Positions 6,582-13,531 of a DNA stretch of 18,404 nucleotides are shown here, in pieces. Origin of the DNA: an uncultured Muribaculaceae bacterium (GTDB lineage: Bacteria > Bacteroidota > Bacteroidia > Bacteroidales > Muribaculaceae); assembly GCA_910578035.1 (NCBI GenBank), contig CAJTOB010000060.1, positions 1 to 18,404 on the forward strand, in the 5' to 3' direction. Position numbers and translations under genes: made by a program. The notes below the pieces were generated by a model. It was not told the origin of the DNA, searched no databases, and saw only the letters and a list, made by a program, of their open reading frames with translations. Positions within the stretch are counted from its first letter, which is position 1, and each line of letters begins with the position of its first letter.

Positions 6582-8004
6582 GATTTCATACCCTATACGG
6601 CTGTTTCTCTGGCTGCTGTGCTATTCCTTGCTGATGGTATGCGGTTTCGTGTCCTATCAGTATTGCCGTGAGAAGGAATTCAAGGCCGAAGAGCTCAACC
6701 TCAGGCTTCAGCTGGTCAACGAAAGGATTTTGACCGACCTCGGTGAGGGGAAGAGCATAGAGGAAACTGTGAGAAGCGAAACGTCTCAGACGCCCGAATT
6801 GCGAGTGAGCCTGATTAATAGAAACGGCAGAGTCGTTTATGACAATTTTGCCGAATATACAGATTCGATAGACCACGCAAAGCGCAGCGAGATTGCCGGC
6901 GCTTCTGAACGCGGCGCGGCCTATACCGTTAGGCGGCTGAGCGAGAGCACGGGCCAGTCATATTTTTATTCGGCTACCCGCGGAGAAAACGGCATGATAG
7001 TGCGCACGGCAATGCCGTATGATGTTTCGTTGTTGAAACTGCTTGAGGTCGACTATGGCTTTTTACGGATTATGGGCTTGATGGTTGTGCTTATGTGTGT
7101 GCTCGGGTATTTCGCCACCAGAAAGATTGGCCGTCATATCTCACGACTTTCCGCTTTTGCCGACAAAGCGGAGAAAGGCGAGAAGATATATGATACGGCT
7201 CCATTCCCTGACGATGAACTTGGCCGTATCTCAAACAACATAGTGCGGCTTTATGCCCGTCTGCAGCAGGCAATAGCAGACCGAGACAGAGAGCACCGCG
7301 AAGCTTTCAGGCAACAGCAGGAAAAAGAACGAATAAAGAAGCAGCTAACCAATAATATCAATCATGAGCTCAAGACGCCCGTGGCCTCCATCGATATTTG
7401 CGTAGATACTATCCTTGCCCATCCAGAAATGGAGGCCGGAAAAAGAACAGAGTTCCTGTATCGGTGCAAGGCAAGCGCTGAGCGTCTTAAAAGGCTGCTG
7501 GCAGATGTTTCTGTAATCACGCGTCTCGACGACGGCGGTATGGCTATAGAAATGGAAGAAACCCGGCTGGACCGTGTCATAGCCGATGTCGTTGCCGAAT
7601 GCGAGCCCATGGCATCGGCCAAAGGAATTCAGATAGAATGCAATTCAATTGAGCCCACCACAATAAGGGCTAATCAGGATTTGCTTTCATCAGTATTCCG
7701 AAATCTCATTGACAATGCTATCGCATACAGCGGAGGGAACAAAATCGATATCCGGTGTGTTAGTATGAATGATAACCTGATAATCACTGTCGCCGACAAT
7801 GGTTCAGGAGTGCCCGACGAGCATTTGCCTCGTCTGTTCGAACGTTTCTACAGGATTGATAAAGGCCGCTCGCGTTCGGCCGGCGGAACCGGGCTCGGAC
7901 TCGCCATCGTTAAAAATGCCGTTTTGCTTCACGGCGGCACTGTGGAAGTCGAAAAACTCTCTTCCGGCGGCTTGATTTTTACAATCATACTACCAGCACT
8001 ATGA
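6559..8004 (+). CDS. Membrane sensor histidine kinase partner of the upstream regulator
   Basis: This 481-aa kinase has TM1 at about 13-33, a roughly 130-residue external sensor region (34-165), TM2 at about 167-186, and a HAMP-like linker. The HisKA H-box NHELKTP follows (H269 is the phosphorylated residue), then the ATPase core with N-box RNLIDNAIAYS, G1 DNGSGVP, F-box LFERFYRID, and G2 GGTGLGLAI at 442-450. All catalytic boxes are present. Two starts are possible, at 6559 and 6565, overlapping the response regulator by 23 or 17 bases. The stop overlaps the mgsA start as ATGA. The sensor domain gives no recognisable ligand signature. Confidence 0.94.
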   Translation: MAMSSSNKISYPIRLFLWLLCYSLLMVCGFVSYQYCREKEFKAEELNLRLQLVNERILTDLGEGKSIEETVRSETSQTPELRVSLINRNGRVVYDNFAEYTDSIDHAKRSEIAGASERGAAYTVRRLSESTGQSYFYSATRGENGMIVRTAMPYDVSLLKLLEVDYGFLRIMGLMVVLMCVLGYFATRKIGRHISRLSAFADKAEKGEKIYDTAPFPDDELGRISNNIVRLYARLQQAIADRDREHREAFRQQQEKERIKKQLTNNINHELKTPVASIDICVDTILAHPEMEAGKRTEFLYRCKASAERLKRLLADVSVITRLDDGGMAIEMEETRLDRVIADVVAECEPMASAKGIQIECNSIEPTTIRANQDLLSSVFRNLIDNAIAYSGGNKIDIRCVSMNDNLIITVADNGSGVPDEHLPRLFERFYRIDKGRSRSAGGTGLGLAIVKNAVLLHGGTVEVEKLSSGGLIFTIILPAL

Positions 8005-8462
8005 AAGAAAGACTTACAATCGCACTTGTAGCCCATGACCATCGCAAAGCCGATATGGTCGACTGGGTGACATTCAACGCCGAATATCTGTCGAAACACC
8101 ATCTTGTATGCACAGGCACTACCGGACGTCTTATCCGCGACGCCTTTGAGCGGGCCGGTATCGAGGCCGATGTGGAGTGCATGAACTCAGGCCCGCTTGG
8201 CGGCGATGCCGAGATTGCGGCCAAGGTTGTTAGGGGCGAAGTTGACCTCGCGGTATTCCTTATCGACGACCTCAACCCCCAGCCGCATGAGGCAGACATA
8301 CAGATGCTGTTGCGCCAATGCCGTCTGCACAATGTGCCTATTGCCTGCAACCGCATAAGCGCCGACCTCATGATTTCCAGTCGTCTATGGGAAGACCCCG
8401 AATACAAACCGAGGGAACAAAGCTATACTCACTTTGAACGCGAGACTCCGACAAACGTATGA
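8001..8462 (+). CDS. mgsA: Methylglyoxal synthase
   Basis: MgsA converts dihydroxyacetone phosphate to methylglyoxal plus inorganic phosphate, a bypass of lower glycolysis that relieves sugar-phosphate build-up and is inhibited by phosphate in characterised enzymes. The 153-aa protein matches the family throughout: IALVAHDHRK (D13 equals E. coli D20), CTGTTGRLI, SGPLGGDAEI (D69 equals catalytic D71), IDDLNPQPHEAD (D89, H96 and D99 equal D91, H98 and D101), and NVPIACNRISAD. It overlaps the kinase stop by 4 bases, so expression is tied to the two-component system. A stem-loop begins at its stop codon. All active-site residues are present. Confidence 0.96.
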   Translation: MKERLTIALVAHDHRKADMVDWVTFNAEYLSKHHLVCTGTTGRLIRDAFERAGIEADVECMNSGPLGGDAEIAAKVVRGEVDLAVFLIDDLNPQPHEADIQMLLRQCRLHNVPIACNRISADLMISSRLWEDPEYKPREQSYTHFERETPTNV

Positions 8463-8490
8463 CATTCATCGGCATAGCGCGCCGAATGTC
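8461..8490. terminator. Stem-loop between convergent mgsA and lipoprotein genes
   Basis: GACATT (8461-8466) pairs with AATGTC (8485-8490) and CGGC (8470-8473) with GCCG (8481-8484), with a 3-base bulge on the left side. The structure fills the whole 27-base gap between the two stop codons. It could end transcription from both sides. It lacks a clear U-run, so efficiency is uncertain. Confidence 0.45.
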
Positions 8491-8939
8491 TATCGTTTGG
8501 GGAATGTCTTGGAAATCTGCTTTTCAACTTTTTTGATTGCTCCGTTCAAATCGCCTGCACGGTCAAGGCCTAAACCGAAAGTTCCGCGGCACGATGCTAC
8601 CGGACGCCCGGTCATATAATCAATAAAGTTGACTGTCACAATGGCTGCATCGTCGTTATGGCTCACACCATACTTAACCAATAGTAACTTGCTTTGCTGT
8701 AGGGGTGTGAGTTCATGAATGCGATGCTCGCCGACTAATTGCAATCTCGAGGCTTCAACCGCATCGAATAGCTGAATCTCATATACCATGAGCTCTGCCG
8801 GAATATGATATGTTTCGTTATTGATAATCGAAGCGTACTCATATTTGCCTAAATCCACATTTTTCGACACTACAGATTCAGAACTTGAGCACGAATACAG
8901 CATTAAAAGCGATAACAGAATGAATATATACTTTTTCAT
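8490..8939 (-). CDS. Small lipoprotein of unknown function
   Basis: A 149-aa protein I do not recognise. It has a clear lipoprotein signal: MKK, a hydrophobic stretch (about 4-14) and a lipobox LYSC with C17 as the acylated residue, followed by SSSES. The S-rich region after the cysteine would allow outer-membrane sorting. The mature part (about 130 aa) is mixed alpha/beta in appearance and soluble. It contains VTVNFIDYMTGRPVASCRG, which looks like beta strands, and a basic C-terminal helix ending FPKR. It is convergent with mgsA and divergent from the phosphate transporter. A separate promoter lies about 55 bases upstream. No function should be assigned. Confidence 0.85.
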   Translation of the reverse strand: MKKYIFILLSLLMLYSCSSSESVVSKNVDLGKYEYASIINNETYHIPAELMVYEIQLFDAVEASRLQLVGEHRIHELTPLQQSKLLLVKYGVSHNDDAAIVTVNFIDYMTGRPVASCRGTFGLGLDRAGDLNGAIKKVEKQISKTFPKR

Positions 8940-8993
8940 ACGTCTGTGATATTGAGGTGTCTATATTGTGGAAGTCATAAAGCCTTTCTATGG

Positions 8994-9024
8994 CAAAATT
9001 ACGAAAATAATTGAGAAGTACAAG
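8994..9024 (-). promoter_or_regulatory. Promoter of the lipoprotein gene
   Basis: Read on the minus strand: CTTG (9024-9021, 3 of 4 to TTTG), a 19-base spacer, then TAATTTTG (9001-8994). Spacing and -7 element fit the Bacteroidetes sigma-ABfr consensus. The leader to the ATG at 8939 would be about 50 bases. Confidence 0.6.
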
Positions 9025-9042
9025 CGATCCGAAAACGTGTTC

Positions 9043-9069
9043 TTTCATAGAAAGTACACTTTTATGAAA
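9043..9069. promoter_or_regulatory. 27-bp near-perfect dyad between divergent promoters (candidate operator)
   Basis: TTTCATA (9043-9049) and TATGAAA (9063-9069) are exact inverted repeats. Inside them AAAGT (9051-9055) and ACTTT (9058-9062) also pair, leaving a single unpaired G at 9050 and a 2-base centre. The dyad sits just upstream of the probable pit promoter and just upstream of the lipoprotein promoter. That position suits a regulator binding site better than a terminator, since no gene reads into it. Confidence 0.5.
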
Positions 9070-9073
9070 TATT

Positions 9074-9099
9074 TTTGAAAAGAAATCCGGTTTACTTTG
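9074..9099 (+). promoter_or_regulatory. Possible promoter of the phosphate transporter gene
   Basis: TTTG at 9074-9077 and TTACTTTG at 9092-9099 (one mismatch to TAnnTTTG) lie 14 bases apart, shorter than the usual 19-21. The -7-like core ends about 31 bases before the ATG at 9131. A suboptimal promoter of this kind might rely on an activator bound at the adjacent dyad. Confidence 0.3.
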
Positions 9100-9130
9100 C
9101 AGAGTACAAAAAAACAGGTTTTTTATTTTT

Positions 9131-11383
9131 ATGGAATATGTGTTTTTGTGCGTTGTTGTATTCTTATTTCTCCTTGCCATATTCGATTTGTCGGTGGGGG
9201 TGAGCAATGACGCTGTAAATTTTCTTAATTCTGCGATAGGCTCTAAAGCGGCCTCTTTCAAAAGAATAGTTATAGTAGCTTCGATAGGAGTGTTTATAGG
9301 AGCGGCAATGAGCAACGGTATGATGGACATTGCCCGCCACGGCATTTTCAGGCCCGAGCATTTTTCGTTCTACGATCTCATCTGCATATTTATGGCCGTA
9401 ATGGTTACGGACATAATATTGCTTGATGCCTTCAACACACTGGGAATGCCGACATCGACCACGGTTTCGATGGTCTTCGAGCTGTTGGGCGCAACATTTG
9501 TTGTAGCACTGATAAAGATGTCGTCGGGCATAGACCTCGGTTTTGCTGATTTGCTCAATACCGAGAAGGCTTTGTCGGTAATAATAGGTATATTCCTGTC
9601 GGTTGCCATTGCATTTGTTTTCGGCACCTTGGTGCAGTTTCTGGCGCGCTTGCTGTTCTCGTTCAATTACAGAAGCCGGCTGAAATGGAAAATAGGCATT
9701 TTTGGCGGAGTATGTGCTACTGCTATCATATATTTTCTCATGATTAAGGGTGCCAAGGACCTCGCCTTTATGACACCTGAGGTGAAGTCTTGGATTGGCG
9801 CCAACACCGCTATGATTATCTGCGGGAGTCTTGTCGCGTTTACAATTATCATGCAGCTGCTACATGCGGTCGGTGTGAATGTACTGAAGGTGATAGTGCT
9901 CATGGGCACCTTTTCTCTGGCGATGGCTTTTGCCGGAAACGACCTTGTGAACTTCATCGGCGTTCCGCTAAGCGGGCTTGCGTCGTACCAGGATTTTGTA
10001 GCTGCCGGAGGCGGTAATGCCGAAAGTCATTTAATGGGAGCTCTGAACGGACCTGCCGATACGCCCGTTTACTTTCTCATTGGCGCCGGTGTAGTGATGG
10101 TAGTGTCGCTGGCAACATCAAAGAAAGCCCGGAATGTCGCTAAAACCGAAATAGGACTTGGCTCCCAGCAGGAGGGCGAGGAAATGTTCGGTTCGTCGCG
10201 AATTGCAAGGCGTCTTGTGCGTTGGTCGCTTTCATTTATTGCCTGGATTCGCAGGGTGGTGCCGCCGGGGGTGAGAAACTGGTTTGGCCGCCGTTTCGAT
10301 AACAATCAGAGTATTATGGAAAACGGCGCGGCATTTGACCTTATCCGCGCTTCGATAAATCTGGTACTGGCCGGAGCTCTCATCGCGCTCGGCACATCGC
10401 TCAAGCTGCCACTTTCGACAACGTTCGTAACTTTCATGGTGGCAATGGGTACATCGCTTGCCGACCGCGCCTGGGGCCGGGAGAGTGCTGTTTTCAGGAT
10501 AACAGGAGTTATCTCCGTGATTGGAGGCTGGTTCGTAACGGCCGGTGTTGCCTTCCTTGGCGCCGGGCTGATTGTGACACTCATGCACTTTGGCGGTCAC
10601 TGGGCCATGTTCGGACTTGCCGCTTTGACTGTAATAGTGATAATAAGAAGTCATCGGCGGTTCTCAAAACGTGACAGCGAAGAGAGCGGTGCCACGCTTT
10701 TCCAGACCATACTTGCAACTTCCGACAAAGCCGAGTGCGACCGTCTGTTCACTACCTATGTGTCGCTCAGCCAGAATGAATTTCTTGGATATGCCGGAAA
10801 TACATACAAGGATATTGTGCGTGCTTTCATCAAGGAAGATGCCGGCGTGCTGAATCGGGCAGAGGCATCTTTGCAGCGCCATAAAAGTACTCTGAAGAAT
10901 CTGCGTCGGAAAGAAACCATCTGCCTGAAACGGCTGGACCGCGGCACGGCAATCGAGAAAAGCGCATGGTTCCACCTGTCGAATGACTGCTGTATGTCGC
11001 TGTTATACAATATGCGGCGAATAGCCGAGGTCTGCTCCGAGCATGTGAACGATAACTTCAATCCGCTGCCGCCTCAATATGTCGGCGAGCTCAGTGAGAT
11101 ATGCGATAATGTCGACGGGCTGTTTGACGATTCTGTCGGCGCGATAGCTTCGGGAGATTTGAATGCGATGGTTCTTTTGCGGCGTCGCTCGGACAAACTG
11201 AAGGCAAAAATCTCGGAATGCTATCATTCTCTTCATGCAAGGCTGCATCTTGCCAAAGAATCGGAGGTGTCTGTACTCTACGTGTATATAAATCTTCTGC
11301 ATGAAACCCGAGAGGCGGTGTCTGCATTGAGAAAATATCTTAGGGCACATGCAAAATTCGTCAATCCCGAATTTAAGGTCTGA
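9131..11383 (+). CDS. PiT-family inorganic phosphate transporter with PhoU-like C-terminal domain
   Basis: This is an inner-membrane cation/phosphate symporter of the PiT family. The 750-aa protein carries the family's repeated signatures: SNDAVN at 25-30 and GNDLVN at 269-274, LGMPTSTT at 104-111, and LKLPLSTTF at 424-432. About ten to twelve hydrophobic helices extend to about residue 505. The remaining ~245 residues are soluble and largely helical, rich in charged and heptad-like stretches, and resemble a PhoU-like cytoplasmic domain. Bacterial PiT proteins are often near 500 aa, so this is a long fused form. It is divergent from the lipoprotein gene and followed by a strong stem-loop. The PhoU-like label is from appearance and position, not a profile match. 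Phosphate specificity is inferred from the family. Confidence 0.92.
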   Translation: MEYVFLCVVVFLFLLAIFDLSVGVSNDAVNFLNSAIGSKAASFKRIVIVASIGVFIGAAMSNGMMDIARHGIFRPEHFSFYDLICIFMAVMVTDIILLDAFNTLGMPTSTTVSMVFELLGATFVVALIKMSSGIDLGFADLLNTEKALSVIIGIFLSVAIAFVFGTLVQFLARLLFSFNYRSRLKWKIGIFGGVCATAIIYFLMIKGAKDLAFMTPEVKSWIGANTAMIICGSLVAFTIIMQLLHAVGVNVLKVIVLMGTFSLAMAFAGNDLVNFIGVPLSGLASYQDFVAAGGGNAESHLMGALNGPADTPVYFLIGAGVVMVVSLATSKKARNVAKTEIGLGSQQEGEEMFGSSRIARRLVRWSLSFIAWIRRVVPPGVRNWFGRRFDNNQSIMENGAAFDLIRASINLVLAGALIALGTSLKLPLSTTFVTFMVAMGTSLADRAWGRESAVFRITGVISVIGGWFVTAGVAFLGAGLIVTLMHFGGHWAMFGLAALTVIVIIRSHRRFSKRDSEESGATLFQTILATSDKAECDRLFTTYVSLSQNEFLGYAGNTYKDIVRAFIKEDAGVLNRAEASLQRHKSTLKNLRRKETICLKRLDRGTAIEKSAWFHLSNDCCMSLLYNMRRIAEVCSEHVNDNFNPLPPQYVGELSEICDNVDGLFDDSVGAIASGDLNAMVLLRRRSDKLKAKISECYHSLHARLHLAKESEVSVLYVYINLLHETREAVSALRKYLRAHAKFVNPEFKV

Positions 11384-11419
11384 TGTAGTTGGCAATCAGG
11401 CATCTGAAAGGATTGTTTA

Positions 11420-11456
11420 AAAGGCTTAAATGACATAAAAAGTCATTTAGGCCTTT
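11420..11456 (+). terminator. 15-bp stem-loop after the phosphate transporter gene
   Basis: The left arm 11420-11434 and right arm 11442-11456 form 15 pairs (one G.U), with a 7-base A-rich loop at 11435-11441. It lies 36 bases past the transporter stop. The right arm is followed by TTT-rich DNA rather than a clean U-run. Its end overlaps the likely -33 region of the uxuA promoter. Confidence 0.6.
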
Positions 11457-11484
11457 ACTTTGCGGTGGATATTGCTTAATTTTG
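11454..11484 (+). promoter_or_regulatory. Promoter of the hexuronate operon
   Basis: TTTA at 11454-11457 (3 of 4 to TTTG), a 19-base spacer and TAATTTTG at 11477-11484 (full -7 match) form a likely promoter, giving a leader of about 45 bases before the uxuA ATG. The -33 region lies in the right arm of the preceding stem-loop. Confidence 0.55.
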
Positions 11485-11533
11485 CATAGCGTAACCAAAA
11501 TGTGAGTACGCATGCACCTTAAAAATCAAAACA

Positions 11534-12691
11534 ATGGAGAAAACTTGGAGATGGTTCGGTCCGAACGATAAGATAACACTCGACATGCTGCGCCAGATTG
11601 GCGTCGAAGGCATTGTAACTTCGCTTCATCATATAGCCAACGGAGAAGTATGGAGTCTCGACGAAGTGATGAAAATGAAGAATTTCATTGAAAGCCATGG
11701 CCTGAGGTGGTCGGTGGTTGAAAGTCTTCCTGTAAGCGAATCGATAAAGTATGGCGGACCCGACCGCGACGAACTTATCGGTAAGTATAAGGAAAGTCTT
11801 GCAAATCTCGGAAAAGCCGGTGTTAAGACAATCTGCTATAATTTCATGCCGGTGCTCGACTGGGCCCGCACAGACCTTGACTATCCCAATCCCGACGGTA
11901 CAAGCAATCTCTACTTCAACAGAGCCGAGTTTGCCTATTTCGACATCTATATTCTGAAGCGCCCTGGGGCAATCGACGACTACGACGAAACTACCTTGCG
12001 CCGTCTTGAAGAAATAAAGGCCTCTATCACACCCGAAGGCGAGCACCGTCTGGTAGAAAATATCATTGTTAAGACTCAGGGCTTTGTAAACGGTAATATT
12101 TCAGAAGACGACAGCGCGCCGGTTGAGACTTTCAGAAAGCTTCTCAGCCTGTACGAAGGCATAGACCGCGACACTCTCCGTGCGAATATGAAATATTTCC
12201 TGGAGGCTATAATGCCCGTATGCGATGAATATGGAATCGACATGTGCGTGCACCCCGACGACCCGCCTCTGCAGATTCTCGGTCTTCCGCGCATTGTCAC
12301 ATGCGATGAGGATATACAATGGTTCCTCGATGCCGTTCCCGACAGTCATAACGGCCTTACTTTCTGCGCCGGTTCTCTCAGCGGTGGCGCGCATAACGAT
12401 GTAGTGGCCCTTGCCGACAAATATGCCGACCGCACACACTTTGTGCATGCCCGCATATGCAATGTGCTGCCCAACGGTGATTTCAAGGAGTCAACGCACC
12501 TCGATTCGCGCCTTATAGATATCATACGTATTTTCGAAAAGCGGCGTCCGGGCGTGCCGATGCGTGTGGACCATGCTCCGCTCATGCTCGGCGATGAGAA
12601 AATGGGCTATAATGCGGGCTATTCTTTCCATGGGCGTATGCTTGCTCTCGGCATGGTATCTGGTATCATGGCAACCATAAATAATGAATGA
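11534..12691 (+). CDS. uxuA: Mannonate dehydratase (UxuA)
   Basis: UxuA removes water from D-mannonate to give 2-keto-3-deoxy-D-gluconate in the cytoplasmic glucuronate pathway, using a divalent metal. The 385-aa protein is close to E. coli UxuA in length. It shows WRWFGPND at 5-12, LHHIANGEVW at 31-40, NFMPVLDWARTD at 103-114, HPDDPP at 240-245, FCAGSLSGG near 277-285, HFVHARICN at 302-310, and VDHAP at 345-349. These include the histidine, cysteine and aspartate positions used for metal binding and catalysis in the family. It is the first gene of a four-gene plus-strand operon with its own promoter, and the next gene starts 26 bases after its stop. Confidence 0.96.
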   Translation: MEKTWRWFGPNDKITLDMLRQIGVEGIVTSLHHIANGEVWSLDEVMKMKNFIESHGLRWSVVESLPVSESIKYGGPDRDELIGKYKESLANLGKAGVKTICYNFMPVLDWARTDLDYPNPDGTSNLYFNRAEFAYFDIYILKRPGAIDDYDETTLRRLEEIKASITPEGEHRLVENIIVKTQGFVNGNISEDDSAPVETFRKLLSLYEGIDRDTLRANMKYFLEAIMPVCDEYGIDMCVHPDDPPLQILGLPRIVTCDEDIQWFLDAVPDSHNGLTFCAGSLSGGAHNDVVALADKYADRTHFVHARICNVLPNGDFKESTHLDSRLIDIIRIFEKRRPGVPMRVDHAPLMLGDEKMGYNAGYSFHGRMLALGMVSGIMATINNE

Positions 12692-12717
12692 TTAATTACT
12701 GCTAATTTTTATACGAT

Positions 12718-13530
12718 ATGAATGAATTGTTTTCAGTAGCCGGCAAAGTGGTTGTCATCACTGGTGGCACAGGTGTGCTCGGCTCCTGCATTGGTAAATA
12801 TCTTGCCTCAGAGTGCGCAAAGGTCGTTCTGCTGGGGCGCCGTAAAGACGAAGGCGACAAAATTGTAAGCGAGATTGAGGCTGCCGGCGGCGAAGCCGTC
12901 TTCCTTGTCTCCGATGTGATGAATCCTGAGATAGTGCAGGCCAACTGCGATGAAGTGATGGCGCGATATGGCCGTGTCGATGCCCTTCTGAATGCAGCCG
13001 GAGGCAATATGCCGGGGGCTACGATAGCTCCTTCGGGAACGATTTTCGATATACATGTTGAGGATTTCGAGCGTGTGCTCAATGTCAATCTGACCGGCAC
13101 GGTTATTCCCACACAGATATTCCTCAAGCCAATGGTTGAGGCAGGGCAGGGCGCTATCGTGAATTTCTCGTCGATGGCCGCATTCCGCCCGATGACCCGG
13201 GTTATGGGCTATGCCGCAGCCAAGGCCGGCATAAGCAATTTCACAGCCTTCCTTGCCAATGAGGTAGCCACAAAATTCACCTCGCAGATTCGTGTCAATG
13301 CAATTGCTCCAGGCTTTTTCCTCACTCACCAGAACCGTTCGCTTCTCACCAACCCCGACGGCTCGCTCACACCCCGCGGTGAAGATGTGATTCGTCAGAC
13401 TCCTTTCAAGCGCTTCGGGCGTCCTGAAGAACTCTGCGGTACTATACAATATCTGATCAGCGACGCCTCTGCTTTTGTGACAGGCACTGTGGCTGTGGTT
13501 GATGGCGGTTTCAACGTTTTTGCGATGTGA
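12718..13530 (+). CDS. uxuB: SDR-family D-mannonate (fructuronate) oxidoreductase
   Basis: A 270-aa short-chain dehydrogenase/reductase. It has the Rossmann nucleotide motif TGGTGVLG at 15-22, NAAGG at 92-96, catalytic SS at 151-152, YAAAK with Y165 and K169, and PGF near 198-200. Sitting between uxuA and uxaC, it most likely interconverts D-fructuronate and D-mannonate with NAD(P)H. E. coli UxuB belongs to the unrelated long-chain polyol dehydrogenase family, so this is a non-homologous replacement. SDR enzymes in this role are known in Firmicutes and Bacteroidetes. The SDR fold is certain; the substrate is inferred from context. The uxaC start follows its stop by one base. Confidence 0.88.
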   Translation: MNELFSVAGKVVVITGGTGVLGSCIGKYLASECAKVVLLGRRKDEGDKIVSEIEAAGGEAVFLVSDVMNPEIVQANCDEVMARYGRVDALLNAAGGNMPGATIAPSGTIFDIHVEDFERVLNVNLTGTVIPTQIFLKPMVEAGQGAIVNFSSMAAFRPMTRVMGYAAAKAGISNFTAFLANEVATKFTSQIRVNAIAPGFFLTHQNRSLLTNPDGSLTPRGEDVIRQTPFKRFGRPEELCGTIQYLISDASAFVTGTVAVVDGGFNVFAM

Positions 13531-13531
13531 T

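Noticed and set aside
9108..9125. A-run/T-run mini-palindrome just before the pit start codon
   Set aside because: Simple A/T tracts around a very short loop are expected in AT-rich Bacteroidales leaders; too weak to call an attenuator.
8878..9345. 155-codon minus-strand frame spanning the lipoprotein/pit intergenic region
   Set aside because: It overlaps the 5' ends of two well-supported genes and their promoters, and the peptide is unconvincing.
11519..12046. 175-codon minus-strand frame opposite uxuA
   Set aside because: Shadow of the conserved uxuA coding strand; no family signature.
12808..13449. 213-codon minus-strand frame opposite the SDR gene
   Set aside because: Antisense to a complete SDR gene with Rossmann and YxxxK motifs; the peptide has no motif.
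13499..13531. Upstream extension of uxaC starting at 13499
   Set aside because: The extra 11 residues overlap the SDR gene and have no counterpart in UxaC; the ATG at 13532 gives the family length and N-terminus.
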